This document shows, one piece after another, positions 24,319 to 32,916 of a stretch of DNA of 64,000 nucleotides; the first letter of the stretch is position 1, and each line of letters starts with the position of its first letter. The DNA lies in assembly GCF_030518215.1 (NCBI RefSeq), contig NZ_JAULRT010000062.1, positions 1 to 64,000 on the forward strand. Direction: 5' to 3'. The translations under genes were made by a program, and so were the position numbers. The notes beneath the pieces were generated by a model that ran no database searches, was not told the DNA's origin, and was given only the letters and a program-made list of their open reading frames with translations. The DNA is from Gilvimarinus algae. GTDB taxonomy: Bacteria > Pseudomonadota > Gammaproteobacteria > Pseudomonadales > Cellvibrionaceae.

Positions 24319-25050
24319 ATGCAAGTGTGGGTAAGCCAATGGGCCGCCTGGGCTCCGGGAATAGCGTCTGCCCAGCAGTGGTCGGCCTTCGATCCCGAAC
24401 AGTTGCCGACCGGCGATGACATGCCACCGGCGGCCGGGGTGCCAGCCATGACGCGCCGGCGCCTGACCCGCTGGGGGCGCCAGGCGCTGGAAGTGGCCGA
24501 TACCATGGCCGGCGCACTCGGTGGCGACACTCCCGTTATTTTCTCCTCCCGTCACGGGGATACCGCACGCACTTACAAGCTGCTCGAGTCGCTGGCCCGT
24601 GCAGAGGCGCTCTCGCCCAATGCCTTTAGTTTGTCGGTGCACAACTCGGCGCTGGGGCTTTTCAGTATTCTGCATCAGGTCAAGGCGCCCACCCTGGCAT
24701 TGGCTGCGGGGCGCGACACCTTGGCCGCGGCCTGGATGGAAGCGGCCAGTTGGCTTAGCGATGGCTCATCGCAGGTGTTGCTGGTGCACACCGAAGAGCC
24801 TCTGGCGGAATTCTATCAGCGCTACGCCGATGAGCGGGATATGCCCGCAGCACTGGCGCTGTTGTTAACGGCCGGGCCCGCCAGCGGCGCCGTGCCAGTG
24901 GAGCTGAGCATGTCGCCGGCCCGCGGCCCCGCTTCTGCCAATGCCCTGAGCGTGGACTTTCTGCACTGGTGGGGCGGTTCTGAGCCCGCGCTGGAAGTGA
25001 CCACCGACCAGCACAGCTGGCGCTGGAGCCGCGCTCTTGCAGTGGCTTAG
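24319..25050 (+). CDS. apeC: Ketosynthase chain length factor, ApeC
   Basis: A 243-residue protein of the short beta-ketoacyl synthase chain-length-factor family (Ketoacyl-synt_2). MTRRRLTRWGRQALEVAD and VIFSSRHGDTARTYKLLESL are typical; SLSVHNSALGLFSI stands where active enzymes carry the catalytic cysteine. In the characterised aryl polyene system ApeC pairs with the ketosynthase ApeO to form the chain-extending heterodimer. It is the first gene of a run of nineteen plus-strand genes, nearly all touching or overlapping, and overlaps the next gene. Confidence 0.88.
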   Translation: MQVWVSQWAAWAPGIASAQQWSAFDPEQLPTGDDMPPAAGVPAMTRRRLTRWGRQALEVADTMAGALGGDTPVIFSSRHGDTARTYKLLESLARAEALSPNAFSLSVHNSALGLFSILHQVKAPTLALAAGRDTLAAAWMEAASWLSDGSSQVLLVHTEEPLAEFYQRYADERDMPAALALLLTAGPASGAVPVELSMSPARGPASANALSVDFLHWWGGSEPALEVTTDQHSWRWSRALAVA

Positions 25051-25822
25051 ACGCGCAGCGGACAGGCTTTGGCGAACCCTGGCCACAGGCTTTTGCTTTG
25101 CCAGCTTCTCCCTGGCGGCTTTGGCGCAGACGCTACTGGTGTTTCCCGTGGTGCACTGGCTACCAGGTAGTCGAGCGAGCAAGACCGAACGTATACGCAG
25201 GCTCCAGCAGCGCAGTTTTGCCCGGTTTGCGGCGATGATGGAAACGCTGGGTTTGATTCGCGTGACGTTGCATAATAGCGCCCTTTTGCGCCACTCACCC
25301 GGCTGCCTTGTGATTGCCAATCACCCGACGCTGATTGATGTGGTGATTTTGTTTGCCCATTTGCCCCGCGCTAACTGCGTGGTCAAGGGAGAGCTTTGGC
25401 GCAATCGCTACATCCGCGGCGTGATGCGCGCGGGGGGCTTTATCAGTAACGACAGCGGTGAGCAACTGCTCAGCGGGTCGCGGGCGGCCCTGGACGATGG
25501 TCAGGCTGTGCTGATCTTTCCCGAGGGCTCGCGCTCAGTGCCGGGCGAGCCCTTGAAGTTCAAGCGCGGGGTTGCCAATGTGGCGGTGCGCACGGGTGCG
25601 CCGATTCTGACGGCGTTTATTACCTGTCGCCCGCTGACGCTGATCAAGGGTGAGAGCTGGTACCAGATTCCCCCGAGGCGGGCGGACATCGATGTCTATT
25701 TCCACGAGATCATCGAGCCGGCAGCTGTGGTGGACGATTTTAACGACAAGCCCAGAGCGGCGCGTTTGCTGACGCGCTACCTGGAAGAGTATTTTGAGGA
25801 AGGTTTGAAACGCTATGGCTGA
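25037..25822 (+). CDS. apeD: 1-acyl-glycerol-3-phosphate acyltransferase-like, ApeD
   Basis: A 261-residue membrane-associated PlsC-type acyltransferase. One N-terminal hydrophobic segment (FCFASFSLAALAQTLLVFPV), then the NHPTLID motif (HX4D) and FPEGSRS. It would move an acyl or aryl polyene chain from a carrier to an acceptor in the inner membrane. It overlaps apeC by 14 bases with a likely TTG start at 25037, and overlaps the next ACP gene by eight bases. The start codon is uncertain. Confidence 0.87.
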   Translation: MQWLRRAADRLWRTLATGFCFASFSLAALAQTLLVFPVVHWLPGSRASKTERIRRLQQRSFARFAAMMETLGLIRVTLHNSALLRHSPGCLVIANHPTLIDVVILFAHLPRANCVVKGELWRNRYIRGVMRAGGFISNDSGEQLLSGSRAALDDGQAVLIFPEGSRSVPGEPLKFKRGVANVAVRTGAPILTAFITCRPLTLIKGESWYQIPPRRADIDVYFHEIIEPAAVVDDFNDKPRAARLLTRYLEEYFEEGLKRYG

Positions 25823-26075
25823 CATTGATACAGACATCAAGCAAATGATCATCGAGGAACTCGAACTCGAAGACATTGCGCTTGAGGATATAGACACAGA
25901 GGCGCCGCTGTTTGGCGATGGCTTGGGGCTCGATTCGATCGATGCGCTGGAGCTGGGGCTCGCCTTGCAGAAACGCTTTAATGTTAAAATTGACGCTAAT
26001 TCGGAGCAGAATAAAGAACACTTTCGCAGTGTTGCCAGTCTGCGCAACTTTGTTTTGGCACAACAGGCCCAGTAG
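25815..26075 (+). CDS. apeE: Acyl carrier protein, ApeE
   Basis: An 86-residue acidic carrier protein with the attachment serine in GLGLDSIDALELGLAL. It starts inside the end of apeD. Aryl polyene clusters carry two different carrier proteins side by side; this is the first. Confidence 0.92.
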   Translation: MADIDTDIKQMIIEELELEDIALEDIDTEAPLFGDGLGLDSIDALELGLALQKRFNVKIDANSEQNKEHFRSVASLRNFVLAQQAQ

Positions 26076-26096
26076 CGACGACCCGCAGAGAGTTTC

Positions 26097-26345
26097 ATGA
26101 CCAAAGAAGAAATTTACACTGAGCTGAAAAGCGTTCTCGTTAAATCGTTCATGGTGAATGAAGAGGATATCTCGCTGGATGCGAATTTGTATGAGGACCT
26201 GGACTTCGACAGCATCGACGCCATCGATCTGGCAGCCAAAATTCACAACGTCACCGGCAAGCAGCTCAAGCCAGAGCAGTTCAAGGGCGTGCGCACCATT
26301 GGCGATGCTGTGAACGTGATTGATGAGTTGCTGAGAAGCGCCTGA
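26097..26345 (+). CDS. apeF: Acyl carrier protein, ApeF
   Basis: An 82-residue carrier protein with EDLDFDSIDAIDLAAKI as the phosphopantetheine site. It differs clearly from the preceding carrier protein, so the two probably have separate roles (starter loading and extension). Its stop overlaps the start of the next gene. Confidence 0.92.
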   Translation: MTKEEIYTELKSVLVKSFMVNEEDISLDANLYEDLDFDSIDAIDLAAKIHNVTGKQLKPEQFKGVRTIGDAVNVIDELLRSA

Positions 26346-26902
26346 TGCGCGCCTTGGGGCTCGTGGTCGCGCTGGTCCTGCTGGCCTATCCGCTCCTGGT
26401 GTATTTTGGCGGGCGCTGGCTGGAGCCCAAATGGCTGGGGCTGGCAATCGTGTCGCTATACCTTTTGCGCCTGCTGCTGGTAGCCCGCGCTTTGTGGCAG
26501 CGTGTGGCTGTGCTGGGCGTTCTGCTGGCACTGGTGGCAGCGCTGTGGTGGCGCAACGATGAAGTGCTATTAAAGCTCCTGCCGGCGCTGATTAACGCGG
26601 CCATGGCCGTGTATTTTGCCTACACCCTCTACCACCCGCCGACACTGCCGGCGCGGCTCGCTATCCTTGAGCACGGCAGCCCTTTGCCGGCACCCGTTCA
26701 GAGTTACACCACCTGGGTGACCCGTCTATGGGTGGGCTTTTTTCTGCTGAACGGCAGCATTGCCGCCTGGACTGCTCTATGGGGCAGCCGCGAGGTGTGG
26801 GCACTCTACAACGGACTTATCGCCTACGGCATCATGGGGGTGTTGTTTGCCGCCGAGTTTGGTTATCGACAATGTATTTTCAGAAAAAAACATGGATTGT
26901 GA
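26345..26902 (+). CDS. apeG: Membrane protein ApeG (COG4648-like)
   Basis: A 185-residue integral membrane protein with about five helices (LGLVVALVLLAYPLLVYFGG and others). Homologues sit in the same place in aryl polyene clusters, between the carrier proteins and the acyl-ACP ligase, but their function is not known. It ends in a basic RKKHGL tail and overlaps the following gene by 11 bases. Confidence 0.82.
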   Translation: MRALGLVVALVLLAYPLLVYFGGRWLEPKWLGLAIVSLYLLRLLLVARALWQRVAVLGVLLALVAALWWRNDEVLLKLLPALINAAMAVYFAYTLYHPPTLPARLAILEHGSPLPAPVQSYTTWVTRLWVGFFLLNGSIAAWTALWGSREVWALYNGLIAYGIMGVLFAAEFGYRQCIFRKKHGL

Positions 26903-28271
26903 TCGCGAGATAAACCTGCGTCGTGTCGCTTTAGCCGGCGGGCGCCATGCCCTTGCGCTGACCGCAGCGGGCACTCGCAGTGCCGATGAACTGGCCGGGC
27001 GGGTGCGAGGCCTTTACGCCTGGCTCCGGCTTCGGCCCGAGCAGAGTGTCGGCTTGTGGCTGGCATCGGGCTACGATTTTCTCTGCGCTTTTATCGCCCT
27101 GGCGCTGGCGGGTAAGCGCATTGTGATGCCCCACCAGATGCAAGAGGGCGCGGTGCGCCTGATGGGCGATCACTTCGCGGCGCTGATCACCGACCAGCCG
27201 GTGGCGGGTTTTGCCGGTCCCCAGTGGTTGCCGGCGCAGTGGCCCGCCGCCTGCGACAGTGAGCCCGATGCGTCAGCGTTTAGCCGCGAGGTAGAGCTGG
27301 TGCTCTTCACTTCGGGTAGCACCGGTGACCCGGCGCCTATTCGCAAAACCCTGGCAGAGCTTGAAAGTGAAATTGCCACGCTGGAGAGCGCCTTTGGTCG
27401 CGAGGTCCAGGACCTGACGGTGATCGCCACCGTCTCTCATCAACACATCTATGGCTTGCTGCATGTGCTGCTCTGGCCACTGGCGCGAGCAGCGGCCTTT
27501 CTCGATACCCCCTGCCATTACCCCGAGGTGTTGGCCAGTGAAGTGCTGCGCCTTGAACCCGCTATCCTGGTGTCTAGCCCGACTCATCTGTCGCGCCTAC
27601 CCGAGTCCGGGGTGTTTACCGAAGCCGCCGAGCGTCTGCGGGTGTGCTTCTCCTCGGGGGGGCTTTTGCACGAGCGTCATGCCCGGGCCTTTGCCGCGCT
27701 CAATGGGCGGGCACCGCTGGAAATTCTCGGCAGCACCGAAACCGGCGGGGTGGCCTGGCGCCGCCAGAGCGAATCTTCTCTGTGGCAGGCGCTGCCGGGC
27801 GTTGCGCTTGCCACGACCCAAGAGCAGTGCCTGCAGGTACGCAGTGCGCACCTTGGCGACCCGGCGGGTTTTACCATGGGCGACAAAGTGCGCTTTGCCG
27901 AGGATGGGCGCTTTGAGCTCTTGGGCCGCGCCGATACTATCGTCAAGGTGGAGGGCAAGCGGCTGTCGCTGACCGAGCTGCAAAAGCGCCTGGAGGCCCA
28001 CCCATGGATCGAAGAGGCGCGCGCGGCGGTGGTACGCGGCCGGCGCGATGAAATAGGCGTTGTCCTTTGCCTTTTGCCGGCGGCGACTGGGCGCCTGGAG
28101 CGTGGCGGGCGCCGCGCGCTCAATCAGGCGCTGCGGGAGTATCTGGCCGATTATTTTGAGGCGCCTTTGCTGCCGCGCCGCTGGCGCTATGTCCAGGCGC
28201 TGCCGCGCAACGCACAGGGCAAGGTGCTGGCGGCCGATGTCTTGAGCTTGTTAGAGGAGCGCCAGTCGTGA
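26892..28271 (+). CDS. apeH: Acyl/aryl-ACP ligase (AMP-forming), ApeH
   Basis: A 459-residue adenylating enzyme. The AMP-binding loop is LVLFTSGSTGDP, followed by LEILGSTETGGVAWR and, in the C-terminal domain, RADTIVKVEGKRLSLTELQ. ApeH activates the aryl starter acid and loads it on a carrier protein. Here the substrate would be the product of the ammonia-lyase encoded downstream. The ATG at 26892 is chosen because the frame before it lies within apeG and has no family character. It overlaps apeI by four bases. Confidence 0.9.
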   Translation: MDCDREINLRRVALAGGRHALALTAAGTRSADELAGRVRGLYAWLRLRPEQSVGLWLASGYDFLCAFIALALAGKRIVMPHQMQEGAVRLMGDHFAALITDQPVAGFAGPQWLPAQWPAACDSEPDASAFSREVELVLFTSGSTGDPAPIRKTLAELESEIATLESAFGREVQDLTVIATVSHQHIYGLLHVLLWPLARAAAFLDTPCHYPEVLASEVLRLEPAILVSSPTHLSRLPESGVFTEAAERLRVCFSSGGLLHERHARAFAALNGRAPLEILGSTETGGVAWRRQSESSLWQALPGVALATTQEQCLQVRSAHLGDPAGFTMGDKVRFAEDGRFELLGRADTIVKVEGKRLSLTELQKRLEAHPWIEEARAAVVRGRRDEIGVVLCLLPAATGRLERGGRRALNQALREYLADYFEAPLLPRRWRYVQALPRNAQGKVLAADVLSLLEERQS

Positions 28272-28624
28272 TCCCTTTGCCCGAGACCATTGTCTGCCGC
28301 GCGCAAAGCGAACACCGGCTGGAGCTCGAGTTTGCCCTGACGCCGGAGCACCCCTGTTTTGCCGGTCACTTTGACGGATTGCCGGTGCTGGCGGCGGTAG
28401 TGCAAATTGGCTGGGCGCAGGCGCTGGCCGAGCGCTATTTTGACCGCCGTTTTGTCTTTCGCGCGTTGCAGTCCAACAAATTCCAGCAACTGATCCGCCC
28501 GCCGGTGACCTTGACCGTAGAGCTTGAGTACCGGCCGGAAAAAGAGCTGCTGACCTTTAGTTATCGCAATGCCCGCGGCCTGTGCTCCAAGGGCGCCATC
28601 AGCGTCCAGGCGGCTGTTCCATGA
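28268..28624 (+). CDS. apeI: Hotdog dehydratase, ApeI
   Basis: A 118-residue hotdog protein with HPCFAGHFDGLPVLAAVVQIGWA, the ApeI form of the FabA/FabZ core. In the studied system ApeI and ApeP form a heterodimer that dehydrates the growing chain. It overlaps both neighbours by four bases (ATGA). Confidence 0.88.
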   Translation: MIPLPETIVCRAQSEHRLELEFALTPEHPCFAGHFDGLPVLAAVVQIGWAQALAERYFDRRFVFRALQSNKFQQLIRPPVTLTVELEYRPEKELLTFSYRNARGLCSKGAISVQAAVP

Positions 28625-29391
28625 GCGACTCTGTACGCGTGTGCGCGGTTATCCCCGTCTACAATCACGCCCATCTGGTGGGCGATACGCTTAGGGCGCT
28701 GCGGGCGCAAGGTATTGACTGTGTGCTGGTCAACGACGGCGGCGATGAGCAGGCCACCCAGACTCTGCGTGCCCTGGCCAGTGAAACGGACAGCGACCTT
28801 GTGGAGCAGTTTCCCAACGGCGGCAAAGGGCGAGCGGTACTGTTGGGGATGCATCACGGTCTGGGTCGGGGTTACACCCATGCGCTGCAAATTGACGCCG
28901 ATGGCCAGCATGAGGTCAGCGATGCCCGCGGGCTCATCCAGCTCGCCGAACAGCACTCAGAGGCGGTGATTACCGGCATTCCCCGCTACGATGAATCCGT
29001 GCCTCGGCACCGGTATTACAGCCGCTACCTAACCCATGTGTGGGTCTGGATAGAAACGCTCTCGTTTGAGATTAAAGACTCCATGTGCGGCTTTCGTGTT
29101 TATCCACTGGCGCCGGTGATGCAACTGGCCCGCGATGTCTCACTGGGTGGACGCATGGATTTTGATACCGAAGTACTGGTGCGTTTGCACTGGCGCGGTG
29201 TGCGTGTGGTATCGGTGCCGACGCGCGTGGTGTATCCCGCAAACGGCGTGTCCAACTTCCGGCTTTGGGGCGACAATGTCGTCATCAGTTGGATGCACAC
29301 CAAGCTGGTACTGGGCATGTTGATCAGGTTGCCGGTGATCATCGGGCGGCGTTTGACCCGCCTTAGGGAGAGCCGCCGTGGCCGGGAATAA
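28621..29391 (+). CDS. Family 2 glycosyltransferase (ApeJ N-terminal part)
   Basis: A 256-residue GT-A enzyme: CAVIPVYNHAHLVGDTLRAL, a DxD-like DADGQ, and a later GGRMDFDTEVLVRL. It resembles dolichol-phosphate mannosyltransferase-type enzymes. In some aryl polyene clusters this domain is joined to an LpxL-type acyltransferase as ApeJ; here the acyltransferase is a separate frame that overlaps by 14 bases. The ATG at 28621 overlaps the apeI stop. It probably adds a sugar to the lipid carrier or pigment. Confidence 0.85.
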   Translation: MSDSVRVCAVIPVYNHAHLVGDTLRALRAQGIDCVLVNDGGDEQATQTLRALASETDSDLVEQFPNGGKGRAVLLGMHHGLGRGYTHALQIDADGQHEVSDARGLIQLAEQHSEAVITGIPRYDESVPRHRYYSRYLTHVWVWIETLSFEIKDSMCGFRVYPLAPVMQLARDVSLGGRMDFDTEVLVRLHWRGVRVVSVPTRVVYPANGVSNFRLWGDNVVISWMHTKLVLGMLIRLPVIIGRRLTRLRESRRGRE

Positions 29392-30328
29392 CGAGCAGTG
29401 GGAAAACGTTCGCGAGCGCGGCAGCCTGCGCGCCATGCAGTTGCTGTTTTGGTGCTATCGCCACGGCGGGCGGCATCTTATTTACCCGGTGGTCTGCGTG
29501 GTGGTTTTTTATTTTTTTCTTACCCGCCGCGCCACCCGGCGCAGTTCCGCCCGCTATTTGCGTCGGGCTCTGGGAAAGCCTGCATCTACCTGGCTGGTGT
29601 GGCGCCATCATCTGGCCTTTGGCCGCGCTCTGGTGGATCGCCTGGGGGCCTGGATGGGTCGAATTCAGCGCACCGATGTGACTTTTCCGGGGCACGCCCA
29701 CATGAGTGAACTGCAAGCGCAGAAAACAGGCGCCGTGCTGCTCGGTGCGCACTTTGGCAATCTGGAAATGTGCCGGGCGCTAGTGGAGAATGACGGCTCA
29801 CTGAAACTCAACGTAATTTTGCACACCGCCAACACGGAAAATTTTAACCAGTTGGTGCGCCGCGCCAGTGAGCGGGCCGAAGTCCGGTTGATACAGGTGC
29901 GCGACGTCAGCCCGGCGACGGCGATGATGCTGAAAGAAAAGCTCGATCAGGGCGAGTTTCTGATTTTGTTGGCAGACCGCCTGCCCCCCGGCGAGGGACA
30001 GCGCTGGTTGGAGGCACCGTTTCTCGGCGATACAGCGCGCTTTCCCGCCGGCCCTTTTTGGCTGGCACTGATGCTCGGTGCGCCCGTGTATTTTATGGCA
30101 GGCTATACCGCCAAAGAGGGGTACAGGGCCGAGTTGCAACCGCTCTACGCTGGCGGCAAAGTGGGGCGTAAAGAGCGCGATGCCTATTGCCAGCGCATAT
30201 TGAGCGACTATATCGCCAACCTCGAGCGGCTGTGCCGGGATTACCCCTTGCAGTGGTTTAATTTTTACGATTACTGGAACGACGAACAGCATTTACCAGC
30301 GGGAGAGACCCCAGACAATGACCGTTAA
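29378..30328 (+). CDS. LpxL/HtrB-type acyltransferase (ApeJ C-terminal part)
   Basis: A 316-residue membrane-anchored acyltransferase of the lipid A biosynthesis type. One N-terminal helix (HLIYPVVCVVVFYFFLT), then GAVLLGAHFGNLEMCR with the HX4E-like catalytic motif, and LLADRLPPGEGQRW. It starts with GTG at 29378. It would esterify the aryl polyene or a lipid acceptor. It shares a frame boundary with the glycosyltransferase and overlaps the ammonia-lyase gene by 11 bases. Confidence 0.87.
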   Translation: MAGNNEQWENVRERGSLRAMQLLFWCYRHGGRHLIYPVVCVVVFYFFLTRRATRRSSARYLRRALGKPASTWLVWRHHLAFGRALVDRLGAWMGRIQRTDVTFPGHAHMSELQAQKTGAVLLGAHFGNLEMCRALVENDGSLKLNVILHTANTENFNQLVRRASERAEVRLIQVRDVSPATAMMLKEKLDQGEFLILLADRLPPGEGQRWLEAPFLGDTARFPAGPFWLALMLGAPVYFMAGYTAKEGYRAELQPLYAGGKVGRKERDAYCQRILSDYIANLERLCRDYPLQWFNFYDYWNDEQHLPAGETPDNDR

Positions 30329-31874
30329 ACCAGACCCGGCAAAGGTGGCCTTTGGCCACGATCCGGTCACCATTGAAGATATTGTTGCCATTGCCCGGGG
30401 CGCGAGCGCCTGCGTGACGCAGAACGAAGCAGCACGCGCCCGGATTGAGGCGAGTGCGCGTTTTGTCGGCGATCTGTGGCGTGAAGAAGGTGTCATCTAC
30501 GGTGTCACCACCGGTTACGGTGACTCCTGCACAGTATCGATTCCGCCGCATCTGGTCGAAGAGCTGCCCCTGCACCTGACCCGTTTTCACGGCTGCGGCC
30601 TCGGCCAGCAATTTGATCTTGAACACGGCCGCGCCATTTTGGCGGCGCGGCTGGCATCTCTGTCGCGCGGTTACTCAGGCGTGCGTATGGTGCTGCTGGA
30701 GCGGCTCGCCGAGTACATCGAGCGGGACATCGTACCGGTGATTCCCCAGGAGGGATCTGTGGGCGCGAGCGGCGACTTGACGCCCCTGTCCTACGTGGCA
30801 GGCGCCTTGATCGGCGAGCGGGATGTCTACTATCGCGGCGAGCGTCGCCCGGTGGCTGAGGTCCTCAAGGCCGAGGGACTGGAGCCTTTGCATCTCAAGC
30901 CCAAAGAGGGGCTGGCCATCATGAACGGCACGGCGGTCATGACGGCTGTTGCGTGCCTAGCGTTTGATCGCGCCGAGTACCTGGCGCGGCTCGCCACCCG
31001 CTTGACGGCCATGGTGAGCGTCGCCCTCAAAGGCAATCCCAATCACTTTGATGGCAAGTTGTTTTCAGTAAAGCCCCATCCGGGGCAGGGGCAAATCGCC
31101 CGCTGGATTCACGACGATCTGGACGCGGCGGAAGTGGCGCGCAACTCAGACCGTTTGCAGGATCGCTACTCGGTGCGCTGCGCGCCGCACATCATCGGTG
31201 TGCTGCAAGACTCCTTGCCCTGGCTGCGCCAATTTATTGAAACGGAGCTCAACAGCGCCAACGACAATCCAATCATCGATGGTGAAGGCGAGCACGTGCT
31301 GCACGGCGGTCACTTTTACGGTGGTCACATTGCCTTTGCCATGGATTCGTTAAAAGTGGCCGTAGCGAATATCGCTGACTTGATTGATCGGCAGATGGCG
31401 CTGTTGATGGATGTGAAATTCAACAACGGCCTGCCCGCCAATCTCTCCGGTGCCACGCCTGACCGGGTGATGATCAATCACGGTTTTAAAGCAGTGCAGA
31501 TTGGTGTGTCTGCCTGGACAGCCGAGGCGCTTAAGCAGACCATGCCCGCCAGTGTGTTTTCCCGCTCCACCGAGTGTCACAACCAGGACAAGGTGAGCAT
31601 GGGCACCATTGCTGCGCGCGATTGTGAGCGCGTGCTGGAGCTCACCGAGCAAGTGGCGGCCGCTGGCGTTCTCGCCGCTACCCAGGCCCTCTATTTGCGC
31701 AAACAACAAACGGATTTTAATCATAGCGCTGTCACACCGGTGCTGGAATCCATGTACTCTCAGGTGCGCGACTTCTTTGATATCGTCGACGAAGACCGCC
31801 CCCTCGAAGGCGTTCTGCGCCAGACCGTCGATTACATTCGCGCCCAGCGCTGGGAGCTCTACCCTCATGACTGA
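30318..31874 (+). CDS. Aromatic amino-acid ammonia-lyase (probably Tyr/Phe)
   Basis: A 518-residue enzyme of the histidine/phenylalanine/tyrosine ammonia-lyase family. The self-forming MIO group comes from Ala150-Ser151-Gly152 in GSVGASGDLTPLS; Tyr61 in VIYGVTTGYGD and the NDNPI and FSRSTECHNQDKVSM stretches are also present. The selectivity pair before GCG is Phe90-His91, not the Ser-His usual for histidine lyases, which favours an aromatic substrate. It would turn tyrosine into 4-coumarate (or phenylalanine into cinnamate) as starter for the aryl polyene. Cluster context supports this; automatic annotation would likely call it histidine ammonia-lyase. Confidence 0.88.
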   Translation: MTVKPDPAKVAFGHDPVTIEDIVAIARGASACVTQNEAARARIEASARFVGDLWREEGVIYGVTTGYGDSCTVSIPPHLVEELPLHLTRFHGCGLGQQFDLEHGRAILAARLASLSRGYSGVRMVLLERLAEYIERDIVPVIPQEGSVGASGDLTPLSYVAGALIGERDVYYRGERRPVAEVLKAEGLEPLHLKPKEGLAIMNGTAVMTAVACLAFDRAEYLARLATRLTAMVSVALKGNPNHFDGKLFSVKPHPGQGQIARWIHDDLDAAEVARNSDRLQDRYSVRCAPHIIGVLQDSLPWLRQFIETELNSANDNPIIDGEGEHVLHGGHFYGGHIAFAMDSLKVAVANIADLIDRQMALLMDVKFNNGLPANLSGATPDRVMINHGFKAVQIGVSAWTAEALKQTMPASVFSRSTECHNQDKVSMGTIAARDCERVLELTEQVAAAGVLAATQALYLRKQQTDFNHSAVTPVLESMYSQVRDFFDIVDEDRPLEGVLRQTVDYIRAQRWELYPHD

Positions 31875-32307
31875 AGCCGCGCCTATCACTCTGGCTACCG
31901 ATATCAAAGTGCCCTTTTACGATGTAGACAGTATGGGCATTGTCTGGCACGGGCACTACGTCAAGTATTTTGAAGACGCTCGTTGCCAGCTGCTCGATGC
32001 GCTGGGGTATAACTATCAGCACATGCGCGATTCCGGTTACGGTTTTCCGGTGGTGGATATTCGGTTGAAATACGTGAAGCCGGCGAAGTTCAACCGGGTG
32101 GTGCGCGTTGAGGCAAAGCTGCAGGAGTGGGAAGTGCGCCTGAAAATCGACTATCGCATTATCGACATTGACAGCGGCGAAACCCTCACCAAAGGTTACA
32201 GCGTGCAAGTGGCGGTGGATTTGCAATCCGGTGAAATGTGTTACGCCGCGCCGGCCATATTGCAAGAGAAAATCGCCGCCTACCGGTTGCGCGAGGCCGG
32301 GCAATGA
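31867..32307 (+). CDS. apeK: Acyl-CoA/ACP thioesterase, ApeK
   Basis: A 146-residue hotdog thioesterase of the 4-hydroxybenzoyl-CoA type: VPFYDVDSMGIVWHGHYVKYF, with the catalytic Asp and the HxxY region. It may release or proofread chains from the carrier. Both ends overlap the neighbouring genes. Confidence 0.87.
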   Translation: MTEAAPITLATDIKVPFYDVDSMGIVWHGHYVKYFEDARCQLLDALGYNYQHMRDSGYGFPVVDIRLKYVKPAKFNRVVRVEAKLQEWEVRLKIDYRIIDIDSGETLTKGYSVQVAVDLQSGEMCYAAPAILQEKIAAYRLREAGQ

Positions 32308-32915
32308 TTCGCTGTCTCTCGGCGCTTTGGCTTCTGGCGTTGGCCTGCACGAGTCTTGCTCAGGGCGTGCTTGAGCACCCGGTGCAAAGTGACGCCCAGC
32401 GCGAGCGACTGAAGGTCATTGCCGCCAAGCTGAAAGAGTCGCTGCCCGTGCAGGCGCAGATGGAGCAGCGCAAGCACTTGTCGGTGTTGCACGAACCCAT
32501 GGTGTCGACTGGTGAGTTTTCGCTGTCTGCGGCGGGCAATATGCGTTGGCACATCGCCGAGCCCTTTGCCGTGACCTATCGGGTTGAGGGTGAGCGCATC
32601 GAGCGCGAGATAGAGGGCGAGCGCGAGCTGATAACCGCCAGCAGTGAGCCGTCCGTCTACGGATTTTTTCAGGTGTTTTCCCGGCTCTTTGAGCTGGACC
32701 TTGCCAGCCTTGAGCGTCACTTTACCGTGTACCTTGCCCCCGAGGCCGAATCGGGTCGTTGGGATATCGCTTTGCAGCCGACCGGCGCCCCGCTCAATCG
32801 ATTGGTGGCCTTGGTGCTGGTAGCGGGACAGGCCGGCCACATCGACAAAGTCACCGTCACCGAACCGGGCGACGATTACACCGAGCTGCTCTTTAGCTAC
32901 CCCGAGCGAGATTGA
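32304..32915 (+). CDS. apeL: LolA-like outer-membrane carrier, ApeL
   Basis: A 203-residue exported protein with a signal peptide (IRCLSALWLLALACTSLA). The mature part follows the LolA-like pattern: FSLSAAGNMRWHIAEPFAVTYRVEG. LolA carries hydrophobic lipoproteins across the periplasm; this paralogue is thought to carry the aryl polyene from the inner to the outer membrane. It starts in the overlap with apeK and is followed one base later by the MMPL exporter. Confidence 0.88.
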   Translation: MIRCLSALWLLALACTSLAQGVLEHPVQSDAQRERLKVIAAKLKESLPVQAQMEQRKHLSVLHEPMVSTGEFSLSAAGNMRWHIAEPFAVTYRVEGERIEREIEGERELITASSEPSVYGFFQVFSRLFELDLASLERHFTVYLAPEAESGRWDIALQPTGAPLNRLVALVLVAGQAGHIDKVTVTEPGDDYTELLFSYPERD

Positions 32916-32916
32916 C

